A DNA stretch of 64,000 nt from Zingiber officinale (Eukaryota; Streptophyta; Magnoliopsida; Zingiberales; Zingiberaceae), in the NCBI RefSeq assembly GCF_018446385.1, contig NC_055993.1, forward strand, positions 69,766,631 to 69,830,630, in the 5' to 3' direction. Shown here in pieces: positions 1 through 11,007 of this stretch. The notes under the pieces were generated by a model that worked only from the letters and a program-made list of their open reading frames with translations, did not search any database and was not told the DNA's origin. Numbering within the stretch: position 1 is the first letter of the stretch; every line of letters starts with the position of its first letter. The position numbers and the translations under genes were made by a program.

Positions 1-2340
1 ATATTTCATCTATTTTATAGACAACTATTCAAAATACAAATACATTTACTTGATGTACCGCAAGACTAAGTGCTTTGATTACTTCAAAGAGTACAAGGAT
101 GATGCGGAGAAACGATAAAGTAAAAGTATCAAGTCACTATGGTAAAATCGTAGTGGCAAGTACCTATTGGGACAATTTAGGAGTCACTTATCAAAAGTAG
201 GGATTCAATCCCAACTAACTGCACCTGGTACACCCCAACAGAATGGTGTAGTAGAAAGAAGGTATAGGACTCTTATGGAAATAATTAGATTGATGATGAG
301 TTATTCAGAAAATTACCAAATTCATTTTTAGGATATACTCTGAAAATGAAAGTGAAGATAGTACCTTCCAAAGTCAGAACTCTCTACTCATATAGAATTG
401 CTGAATAGGTGTAAGCCTATTTTGAAGCATATTCGGATTCAGGTAGTCCAGCACATATGTTGAAGAGAGACAATGATAAGTTGGACAGGAGTTCACTTGT
501 TTGTGGGTTATCCTAGATAAACGAAAGTAGGTTTATAGTCTTAAAAATCAGAAGGTCATTGCATCAAAGACCGATTTTTAGAAAAGGACTATGTAATAAA
601 CCACGAGCCCATAAGTAAATTTGTTCTTAAGGAAATGATAAAGGACATGTCCAATCTAGTACCAACTGTACAAGATGAAATATCACAAGAAACTGCAACA
701 CGTATCATAAATGATACACAATTACAGACAGTGTCTCATCGTAGTGGGAGGGTTGTCAAGCAACCTAAAAGATTCATGTTTTGGGAGAGTCTTTGGACTT
801 GATCCCAAATGAACATGAGTCTGATCCCAGACATATGATAAAGCACTCCAAGATAAAGATGCAACATCCTGGCAAAGAGCAATGAATATAGAATTAGAAT
901 ATATGTATTCTAATAAAATTTAGAAGCTTGTAGAACTACCAGATGGTGTAAAAGCCATTGGGTGTAAAAAGGTCTACAATAGGAAAAGAAGGATAGACAG
1001 GAAGGTGTGAACTTCCAAAGCAATGCTTGTTGAAAAGGGAAATCTTATACCGGTAGCTATGTTTTAGTCTATCCGGATTCTTTTATCTATTGCTGCTCAT
1101 ATGGACTATGAGATTTGGCAAATGGATGACAAGACAGTTTTCCTTAAAGTCTTGAAGGAAACATCCATATAAAGCAACCAGAGGGATTCATTGCAAAGGC
1201 CAAAAGAGCATTTTGTTTGTAAGCTCAATCAGTCTATGGACTGAAGCAAGCTTCAAGGTCTTTGAACATCTGGTTGTAATCCAGTCTTATGGATTTAGTT
1301 GCCGGATAAGTCTTGTGTATACAAGAAGTGTGATGGAAACGTGGTGGTATTTCTTGTACTATACGTAGATTACATTTTTGATAGTTGGAAACAATATCAA
1401 GGTGTTATCGGAAGTAAGGGTATGGTTGTCCAAGCAATTCGATATGAAGAACTTAGGAGAATGTGCACACATTCTTGGGATCAAATATCGCAAGAAAAGA
1501 ATGTTGTGCCTATCCCGAGCTTCATACAATCCTTGCTCGTTTTAAGCATGCAAAACTCCAAGAAAGGTTTCTTACCTTTTCAGCAAGGAGTAGCTTTCTC
1601 TAAAGAGATGTCTCCGAAAACATCAAAGGAGATAAAGTAAATGAAGGCAGTTCCTTATGCTTTGGCTGTCGGAAGCCTAATGTATGCTATGCACGAGATC
1701 AGGAATCTGTTTTGCCAAGGGCATAGTTAGTAGATATCAAAGTAACCCTGAATAAGGACAATGGACTGTGGTAAAGCATATATTGAAGTACCTTAGAGGC
1801 ACCTGATATTATATGCTAGTTTATAAGGCAGTTATTTGGTCCCTGTGGGTTGCATGGATTTTGACTTCCAATCGGATAGGGACAGTAGTAAGTTGACCTC
1901 GGGGTTTTGTGTTTACTTTAAGAGGTGAAGTCATAACTATGGAAGAGTGATAAGCAAAGGTGCTTTTTCGGACTCTACCATAAGAAGCTGAGTAAGTGGC
2001 AGCCTCTGAGGCAGTCATAGAAGCTGTGTGGCTCAGATGCTTCATGATGGACTTAGACATGTTTTCTGGTTTGCCCAAAATTATTACAATTTATTGTAAT
2101 AATAATGGTGCAGTAGCAAACTCGAAAAAAGCATAAGACCATAAGGCAAGTAAATATAATAGAGTGCAAGTACCACCCAATACGAGAAATCGTATAAACG
2201 AGGAGAAGTTGTTGTCACCTAGATTGCATCAGGTGATGACCTATAGATCCTTTCACTAAGGTCCTTAAGGAAAGAGCTTTTAATGGGCATGTTGAAGGGT
2301 TGGGAATCAGATGTATGGCAGCATTTATGGTAGCATAGTC
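1..2340 (+). pseudogene. Ty1/copia polyprotein remnant (integrase to RNase H), family C
   Basis: This is the decayed 3' half of a copia pol gene entering from the left edge. Translated pieces in several frames match the better-kept family-C copies on the opposite strand at 47283-51800 and 54806-57152. The integrase core runs from about 1 to 430 and includes a QNGVVERR-like stretch near 240. A piece near 740-770 encodes the SGRVV segment between integrase and reverse transcriptase. Reverse transcriptase follows at about 880-1660. The WQMDD segment near 1116 keeps the first catalytic Asp, while the YVDD box at about 1360 reads YVDY. RNase H remnants run to about 2330. Many stops and frameshifts show it is long dead. 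The gag and 5' LTR lie outside the window. Confidence 0.85.
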
Positions 2341-2360
2341 TTTTAGTATAAGTGGGAGAT

Positions 2361-4959
2361 TGTTGGAGTGTATACTAAAAGCCTAGCTTTTGTATATACA
2401 TTTATAAAAATCACATTGGTCAAGTGTCTACATTTATATATACCAAATGTAGATGTTCAATTAATTTATATTGTAGATAACATGATGTGTGGTGTCACAC
2501 ACAGAGGATCATGTTATCAGTACCTTATAAATTATAAACAGTAGCTCACGACCAAGATGGAAAGGAACAAACCATTGGAAGGTCGTAGTGTAATTAGGTA
2601 TTAGTTTATCTTAACTATATAATTACACTAGTACACTTAGAGTGTATTGAGTAGGACCATTAGAGGTCGTTTCTTTTATACTGACTTTATAAAGGAACAA
2701 AGACCTCAGTTATTATGGAAGTGTGTGCTCTTAATCCTAATATAATAACAAGCACATATATTTGATATTTATTTCTTTAATTTATCAATGGGTGAGATTT
2801 AGTTCGATAAATCAATAAGTCCGATAAGTTGGGAAATGATATCACTTATAGTGTGTGTTGTTGATTATAGAAGGAAACTGTGTCCTAGTGATCTAGGTTG
2901 ATAATGTCCCCAAGAGGAGCTCATAAGGATTGTCATGTTAAACCCTGCAGGTGGACTTAGTCCGACATGACGATAAGGTTGAGTGGTACTACTCTTGGAC
3001 TAAGATATTAATTAAATGAGTTGTCAGTAACTCACTTAATTAGTGGACATTCGACATCTTAAACACAGGGAGACTAACATACTCATAATAAGAAGGAGCC
3101 CAAAATGTAATTTGGGATTGGTGCGGTAGTTCAATAATAGTTCTTTAGTGGAATGAATTATTATTGATGAAATTAAGTTATGTGTTCGGGGCGAACACAG
3201 GATGCTTAATTTCATCAGGAGACCAAAATCAATTCCTCCTCTCGGTCCCTATCGTAGCCTCTTGTATATAGAGATTTATATCCACCACATACCCACCTTC
3301 TTATCCAACCAATAGGGGTCGGCCAAGCCAAGCTTGAAGCTCAAGCTTAGGGCCGGCCAAGCCTAAAGGTTGAGCCTTAAGGTGGCCGGCCAATAGCTTG
3401 GAGCCCAAGCTTAGATGGCCGGCCACATCATATTAAAAAGGATTTTATTTATAAATTTTTCTTATGTGAATTACATGGTTTTAAAAAGAGAGTTTAAAAT
3501 TTAAATCTTTCCTTTTATAACTTTCTACAAAAGATTAAGAAAAGATTTGAAATCTTTCTTTATTTGTAAATTGAAAGATAGATTTTAATTTTGAGAAAAC
3601 TTACCTTTTTTAACCATGTTCATGATTTAAAAGAGAGTTTTAAAATTAAATATTCTCTTTTATTAATTTCTACAAAAGATTAAGAAAAGATTTGATATCT
3701 TTCCTTATTTGTAGATTGAAAAGAGATTTTAATTTTTAGAGATAACTTTCCTTTTTGGAAATTATCCACATATTTAAAAGAAGGATTTTAATTTATAAAA
3801 TTTCCTTTTTACTAACCAATCATGAAGGGATAAAATTATTGGAGAAATTTTTATAAATTTCTAGAAACAAATTAGGAAGTGTTAATTCTTGTGTGAATTA
3901 AACTTTCCTTGTTTTGGAATTAGAAGTGGCCGGCCATGATATTTATGAGGAGGAAATTATTTTTTAATTAAATAAATTTTCTTTTTCATGGCAAAAAAAT
4001 TAAGGAAGTTATTTTCCTTATTTGCCAAGACCAAGGATTATAAAAGAGGGGGTAGAGGTACCTTTATGGGGAACAACTCTATTATTCTTCTCCTCTCTTT
4101 TTCTCCTTGGTGGCCGGCCCTAGCTTCTTCCTCTTCTCTTCTTCTTATGGCCGGCGGCAATTCCTCTTGGAGCTCTTGATGGTGGCCGGTTCTAGCTAGG
4201 AGAAGAAGGAGAGAAAGGTGGTTTTGTTTTTGCATCCCTTGGAGCTTGGTGGTGGTGACCGGACCTCTACTTCTTTTGGAGTCTTGTGGTGGCCGAACCT
4301 TGCAAAGGAGAAGAAGGTGTTTGGTGGTTCTCGTCTCGGAAGATCGTTGTCCACACAACGTCCGAGGTTAGAAGAGGAATACGGTAGAAAATCAAGAGGT
4401 TATTTTTGCATACAAAGAAATGTATAACTAGTAATTGTTTTCCGCATCATACTAGTTTTCTTTGTATTGTTATTTTTGGAAATACCAAACACAAGAGGCA
4501 TATGATTCTAGAGTTTTCGAAATAGTTTTTTTTTCGAGTTTGTGTTTTCTTCTTTTTCATATTTGTGATTCGATTGTTCTTTTTGGTTAACCTAGAGTTA
4601 TTTAAGGAAATAAATATTAGCTTTCCTTAAAAGGCTTTGCCTAGGCGGTGGTGGTTGCTCCCATATCCAAGAAGGCCATGTGCCTCGCCATGCAGTCCTG
4701 GAAGCCAATTTTGGAAATTAATATTTATGGAATTAATAACTTAGGTGGATTTGAATCAATAGTGTTAAGTTCCGCTTGCGATTCAAATCTAAACCATTAA
4801 GAACAGATAAGTTAAATTTGGAATCAATAATGTTAAGTTCCGTCTGCGATTCCTAATTTAACTTTTAAAGAACACAATAGGTTATTTAAGGAAAGGTTCG
4901 ACACTTGTACAAAATTTTTGTACAGTGGAACCGGTACGTTTTCCTAGGACTAACCAACA
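2361..4959 (+). repeat. 3' LTR of family-C copia element
   Basis: The LTR starts with TGTTGGAGTGTATACT directly after the purine-rich AGTGGGAGAT (2351-2360), which fits a polypurine tract, and ends with ...CTAACCAACA. At 2.6 kb it matches in reverse the LTRs at 24835-47282, 52883-54805 and 58233-60635. It contains AT-rich, partly repeated blocks of about 130 bp (3450-3830) and several GGCCGGCC octamers (3350-3430, 3930, 4105). Short ORFs inside it are not genes. The next bases (4960 onward) are reverse transcriptase sequence of another copia family, so the element was inserted into that gene; its 5' flank is not in view. Confidence 0.88.
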
Positions 4960-5404
4960 GAAACATCTCGCATTCTAGGCATACAGATATATAGAGATAG
5001 ATCTAGGAGATTGCTTGGCCTAAGTGAGAGTACATATATTGACAAGGTACTCTTACGGTTTGCCATCCAGAACTCAAAGAAGGGATTTCTGCCGATGTCA
5101 CATGGCGTGAGGCTTTCGAAGACTCAAGGTCCCTCTTCTAGAGAGGAGAGAGACCGCATGGATCAAATCCCTTATGCCTCAGCAATAGGATCTATCATGT
5201 ACGTCATGCTATGTACTCGTCCTGATGTCTCATATGCTTTGAGCATGACTAGCAGATACCAGTCAGATCCAGGTGAGAGTCACTGGATACCAGTCAAGAA
5301 TATTCTTAAGTACTTGAGAAGGACTAAAGAATATTTCTTGATATATGTAGGCGATGACGAGCTAGCTGTAAAGGGTTACAGTGATGCTAGCTTCCAGACC
5401 GACC
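4960..5404 (+). pseudogene. Ty1/copia reverse transcriptase / RNase H fragment, family B
   Basis: The reading frame is nearly open and encodes the C-terminal part of a copia reverse transcriptase, with RDRSRRLLGLS, TRPDVSYAL and the start of RNase H (YSDASFQTD). It is the same family as the element at 7294-15831 and covers part of the stretch deleted there. It begins exactly at the 3' end of the family-C LTR, so it is the right flank of that insertion. It stops abruptly inside RNase H, where it joins family-B LTR sequence. The join shares only about two bases (CC), which suggests a deletion by illegitimate recombination. Confidence 0.82.
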
Positions 5405-6017
5405 TAGAGCCAATCATTTGATGATTGTTGTATGGACTCATTGTATCATATTCTTGTATATTAATAAAGGTATTTGTTTTGGTTATTATATTACTTGTAT
5501 TGGTGCCAAATAACTAAGTATAGTAGCGTCCTTGAGTAGAAGGTTCTTACCTATATCAATCGATTGATTTAATCGATAGTGAGATGATATAGGGAACACT
5601 ACTCTTAATCATTCCTAGTCGAGTATTAACATTCAGGGACAATGTTAATGCAACGAGACTATCATGTAGGTCAACTCGATGACTTGATCTCACAAGTCAT
5701 GGATATGGAGATATCAAGTTGACACATGGGTATGCATTGGAGAATGTATACTGAATGACCCACCATGAGAAAGTATCATGGATCGTTATATGAGTGTCAT
5801 ATACTTTCTCATGTGACTATTAGTATGACTACTAGTCCTTTGACCTGAAGTTACCATGGATCCCTACATAAAGAGTTACGTACTTTAGGTTCGTCAAACG
5901 TCACCCGTAACTGGGTGGACTATAAAGGTGATTACTAGGTATGTAACGAATTATGCAGAGGAATGTGAGTGATGTAGATGGGATCTATCCCTCCTATATG
6001 ACGGGAGAGACATCGAT
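5405..6017 (+). repeat. Partial LTR of family-B copia
   Basis: This segment is nearly identical to the first 610 or so bases of the LTRs at 7294 and 13832, starting at TAGAGCCAATC and ending at GACATCGAT. It lacks the LTR terminus TGTTAGT and the remaining 1.4 kb. At its right end it changes without a gap into chromovirus pol sequence, with about two bases of overlap (6016-6017). Confidence 0.85.
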
Positions 6018-6240
6018 GGACAGTACAAGTACAAGAGGACCTAACCTACGAGAGCCGACCGGTTCAGATATTGGATCGAGATGTCAAAAGGCTAAGGAAC
6101 AAAGAAGTACCCTTAGTAAAGGTCCTATGGCAAAATCAACGGTTCAAAGAAGCCACTTGGGAATGAGAAGATGATATGAAACGGAAGTATCCGGAGCTAT
6201 TTTAAGTTCGAGGACGAAATTTCTATGAGGAATGGGGTAC
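6016..6240 (+). pseudogene. C-terminal end of chromovirus pol (chromodomain region), truncated copy
   Basis: This is near-identical to 21170-21385, the end of the chromovirus polyprotein plus the polypurine region before the 3' LTR. It encodes remnants of the EATWEREDD-type chromodomain end and then GGGGTAC just before the LTR. It means that LTR 6241-18070 is preceded by an internal 3' end rather than by unrelated flanking DNA. The locus therefore had the form internal-LTR-internal-LTR, as unequal recombination between LTRs would leave. Confidence 0.8.
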
Positions 6241-7293
6241 TGTAACACCCATTAAATGATAAGCTATACCTATGAGTATTTTTCCTTTAGAATAGAAGAA
6301 AAAGGAGAAATGGAAATAGAAACCAAAATAAAATAAAAAGGAAGTGAGGTTAAGGTTTGAACCTTGAACCTCCCACAAATAATAGAGTTAAATTGGTGTA
6401 TGGTAACCACTAGGACAATGAATAATAGATGAATAGAAAAGAATGGAAATTGTAGTTAAGAGTAAGAAGATAGTTAAGTAAAGGAACAAGAGAAAACCAA
6501 GTAGCTTACCTCCTCTTCCTCTTGGTTAAGGAAAGAAGTAAGCAAAAGCCAAGTTGCTTTCCTTCCTTTCTTTTCCTCTATTTTCGTGGGAATTAAGAGA
6601 GGGTAGGGATAGAGGGGTTAAGGGGATGAATGAAGACATGTTTCATTTACATGAGAAATAAATTGGATTGAGAGAAGAAAAGAAAGTTGTTAATCCTTCC
6701 TTCTTCTTCTTCCTCCTCCTTCTTTCTCCTCCTTCCTTCTCCACCGAGACATAGAGCCCTCTCTCCCTCATTTCTAAAAACCAAGCTAAGGTTTTCTCTC
6801 CAAGAAAACTAATTTCTAAGAAGGAGTCTCAAGGTTTACTCCTTACAAGAAAGAGAAAACAAAAGGAAGAACTAGGAAGAGAAGCTCCTTCTTTCTCCTC
6901 AAGGGTACCACTTTCTTTAGGATCAACAAGCGAAAGGATGTAAGTATCCCCTCACCTGTGGTACAAGTTGTTTATGTTTTTCATAAGATTAGAATGCTTA
7001 AAACCTAGGATCACAAAGTGGAACTTTCGGCCAAGTGTAGATGAATGACCTAGGAAAGCTTAAGACCTAAACTAACCATGTTCACTATGTCCTTATGATA
7101 TGTAGGCCATGATAAGAGATTGGTTTGGTTTTCTTTTGCTTGTATGTTTCTTTAAACTTAACCTCATGCTCCTAAGGTGTTCGGCCAAGTCATGAATAAA
7201 AAGGATTAGAGAAGTTAAAAATTTAGGTTATCATGCTCATGATCTTCTCTATGAAATAGTATGAAATATTCTAAGTGTTTGCATGCTTGTATG

Positions 7294-9325
7294 TGTTAGT
7301 TAGAGCCAATCATTTGATGATTGTATGGACTCATTGTATCATATTCTTGTATATTAATAAAGGCATTTGGATTTTGGTTATTATACTTACTTGTATTGGT
7401 GCCAAATAAACTAAGTATAATAATGTCCTTGAGTAGATGGTTCTCACCTATATCAATCGGTTAGTTGAACCGATAGTGAGATGATATAGGGAACACTACT
7501 CTTAATCATTCCTAGTCGAGTATTAACATTCAGGGACAATGTTAATGCAATAAGACTAGCATGTAGGTCAATTCGATGACTTGATCTCACAAGTCATGGA
7601 TATAGAGATATCAAGTTGACACATGAGTATACATTAGAGAATGTATACTGAATGACCTGCCATGAGAAAGTATCATGGATCGTTATATGAGTGTCATATA
7701 CTTTCTCATGTGGCTATTAGTATGACTACTAGTCCTTAGACCTGAAGTCACCATAGATCCCTACATAAGGAGTTATGTACTTTGGTTTCATCAAGCGTCA
7801 CCCTTGGGTGGACTATAAAGGCGATTACTGGGTATGTAACGAATTATACAGAGGGATGTGAGTGATGTAGATGGGATCTATCCCTCCTATATGACGGGAG
7901 TGACATCGATATTCTTGATAGAGTAAGACCACGAAGTATATGGCCATACCCAAATGAGTCAATATGAGATATTGAGCTCATTTGATTGAGTGAGTCTACT
8001 TGGAGTTCAAGATTTAGATTGGTCAGAGGATGACACGGTCTATGCCTCACATTGATCAATCTAGATGTCTAGGATAGAAGGACACTTGTCATATATTGTG
8101 AGGAGTCACAATTAATAGTCACAAGGTGATGTTGGATCTCAACATTCTTGTAACTTGGGTAGCAATGATATATTGCTAGATGCCGCTCATTGCTTATGTT
8201 TCTAAAGGAGTTTAGAAACATTGCCAACGTTACAAGAACCTATTGGGTCACACACAAAGAACAAGTGGATGGAGACTAGGTTCATATGATGAACCAATTG
8301 GATTAGGTTCATATGATGCACCAAGAATTAGATTCGGATTAATTCAAATTAGAGTTATTGAGTTAGACTCAATTAGATTCAATTGTTGAATGAGTCTAAT
8401 TTAAATTTGATTCATTGAGTCAATTTATATTAATGAATTGAGATTCATTAAATTGAAATGGACTTGAATCAAAGGTTGGATTTGACTCAACAAGGAAGAG
8501 AATTGGTTAATTTGACTTGACCAAATGGAAGTTGAAACATCAAGTTTGACTTGATGCATTGCCACATCATGAAGGTTGAATTATCATACATGGCATGACT
8601 AACCTTGCCACATCATCTCCACCTCATGAGGTGTGCCACCTCATGGAGGTTACAACACCTCCCATTTCATTTAATGTGGCCGGCCACATTAAATGAGGGA
8701 GTTATGTGTGTGGCCGGCCACACTAAAGGGTGAAATGGTTTTCATTTAGTGTGTATTGATGTGTGGTAATTGTCTCATCTTCTTCCTTGCTTCTTCCTCC
8801 TCTTCTCTTGCTGTTGCCGTGAGTTCCAAGGGAAGGTGAAGGTGGTTGAGTAGGTTCCAACACAAAGGAAGGGTGAAGGTCACAAAGGAGGATACTACTT
8901 CTAGAGTGTAAGAGATTCCTTTGCATCCTCTCTATTCCTTCCTTTCAAATCCCATCCGAGAGCTCTAGAAAGTGCTAGCACACTTGGGGCTCTCTTCTCC
9001 ATCCTTTGAGTGTGAGAGACACTCCTTGTTCGTGTGGATATCATTAGAGGAGTGTCTACATTGGCACTCTCGAGATCCGGCGTACCGTTGGACAAGCGGG
9101 ATTTGCGAGGGCACGCTTCAAGGGTAAAGCTCTCAACACATAGATCTGGGAGTAGATCTAAAGTTTTGAAACTCGTACTTGTATTTCATTCGATTTTTCC
9201 CTTGCACGGATCTACGGCTTTGGGGCTTTCAGGGTTTCCGCGAAGCGAAAATGCGGTTTTCGCGACGCGAAAAAGCTGTTTTCGCGACGCGAAAAAACTA
9301 TTTTCGCGGCCCGAAAAACCCAACA
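7294..9325 (+). repeat. 5' LTR of family-B copia
   Basis: It begins TGTTAGTTAG and ends CCCAACA. It is nearly identical to 13832-15831. The main length differences are an 8 bp duplication near the start of the 3' copy and a short tandem array near the end. In the 5' LTR (about 9238-9315) a unit close to TTTTCGCGACGCGAAAAA appears about three times; the 3' LTR has roughly one copy. GGCCGGCC octamers occur near 8690-8720. Short ORFs here are repeated in both LTRs and are not genes. Confidence 0.9.
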
Positions 9326-9326
9326 G

Positions 9327-9339
9327 TGGTATCAGAGCC
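9327..9339 (+). other. Primer binding site, initiator Met tRNA
   Basis: TGGTATCAGAGCC lies one base after the 5' LTR. It is the standard plant copia primer site, complementary to the 3' end of initiator Met tRNA. Confidence 0.9.
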
Positions 9340-11007
9340 ACGTGCAAGGCTTGTACGAGTTTAATTTTTTTGTTTTATGAAAACTAAAGTTTCTGTAATT
9401 TTCTGTAAAATTATGATTTTTGGGTTTTTATGAGTATTTTTCTCGAGTAATCGAAGCACAAGTGTTTAGACGCTTGTAGGCTTCGACTACCGGAAAGTTT
9501 TTTTCCAAAACGGTGATGTTTCGACCCAAATCCGTTTGGGACAGCGAGCGAAGGCACTGTAGGATCGCTTAGGAGCAACTCACGATGGTTAGATCGTGGG
9601 TAGGGGCACTTCCCCTAACCCCGCAAGGGGATTTGCTTCGCGATTGCGCCCGAAATCGCAAATCGGGACCGCCGGGAAAATTCTTCTCAAAGGTTTCATC
9701 CCAAATCGTTTTGGGACAGCGAGTTTAGGCGTTGTTGGATCGCAAAGGAACCCTCGCGATGGTTAGATCGCGGGTAGGGGCGCTGCCCCTGGCCCCGCAA
9801 GGGGATCCGTTCCGCGATTGCGCCCGAAACCGCTAAACGGGACCGCCGGGAAATTTTACTTGTAAAAATTGTAAAAATTAATTTTAAAATTATAGAAAAT
9901 TATGAAAAATATATAATTTTGAATTATATATTAATTTTGTGATAGTCATGGCCCAAAAACCCAATATGATTGGATTGTGTTGTAATTCATAATACGGCCT
10001 GCGTGCCGTTATGTGTTTGCGCGTGTTGAATGTTTTTATTTTCCGCGACCTGCGCGTCATGCCTTTCTCATATATTCTGGTTGTAAATTAGATTTAGACT
10101 CGAATGTAACTCGAGTTTCAAATTGTAATGTACAAATTGGAGCGGTGGAGGGTCCACACGAGACGAAGTTCCGAGGCGAGCACGAGCAACACAAGGTGGT
10201 CAAAGGGAGGAGCTTGGAGAAGCTGTTGACCCTAGGTTGACAATTCGATCTTCTCATTGTCTTGAGAAGATCATAGTGGGACCATGACTAAATCACAAAT
10301 AGATTAATTAGTTAATTGCTTATGTATATGATGCATGTTTAATAAGTAATTAATTAATTAGTGCCTTACGATTAGATTAGATCTAAGTCGTGCACATGAT
10401 GCACCCTTGCGATTAGATTAGATTTAAGTCATGCACAAGATGCATCCTTTTCGATTAGATTAGATCTCGATCGAACCAACTCTAAATGCCTAATCGTGCC
10501 GTGATACCTATCACTACCTCGATCACATGTATTGTTGAATCTGCCAAAGCAGAGCAAAACATATTATCTTGGTAGGGTACGGAGGGACAATCTTGGTCCC
10601 GCCTATCAATGCATGGGTGAATACAAACTCAATTAGATTGAGTATTCCTAGTTGCTCGGTTAGATCGAGTCAACTATAGGCATTCTTCCAACGGTTGAAA
10701 AAGATAGGTCAAAATCACATCTATATTAACTCTCGGGCGTATTAGCCAAAGCTAACTCGAGTTTTAATATAAATGCGGATATTGATTTTATAAACAAGAA
10801 TTGCATAGAGATGTAATTGGTAATCGTTACCTACCGATTATACTAAGTCTTGGGCGTATTAGCCAAAGCTAACTCAAGGGTTAGTATGATATGGATCTTG
10901 TCCCACATGAATTATAGAATTCAGTGGGAGCATCATTTAGTTAAAGGCCTAATTAAATGATTAAGAATATGATATTTATTTCTGCTTTTATTCTGTTGTA
11001 GATAACC
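9340..11007 (+). other. Untranslated leader of family-B copia with internal duplications
   Basis: No gene was seen in this 1.7 kb leader. It contains a diverged direct duplication of about 165 bp (about 9527-9690 and 9700-9855), each copy holding GGGACAGCGAG, a GGTTAGATCG(T/C)GGGTAGGGGC stretch and a CCCCGCAAGGGG palindrome. Further on, GATTAGATTAGAT units with GTGCACATGATGCA-like sequence repeat about three times (10365-10470). The phrase GGGCGTATTAGCCAAAGCTA occurs twice (about 10736 and 10853). Such repeats may be structured packaging or leader RNA, but that is speculation. Confidence 0.7.

Noticed and set aside
4038..4427. ORFs of 69-106 codons on both strands
   Set aside because: They lie inside the family-C LTR and depend on its GGCCGGCC and TCTTCC repeats.
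8723..9095. Paired ORFs of about 65 codons found again at 15273-15476
   Set aside because: They are inside the family-B LTRs, which explains the duplication; no domain is seen.
9327..9339. Possible tRNA gene
   Set aside because: TGGTATCAGAGCC matches only the primer site pattern next to an LTR; no cloverleaf surrounds it.
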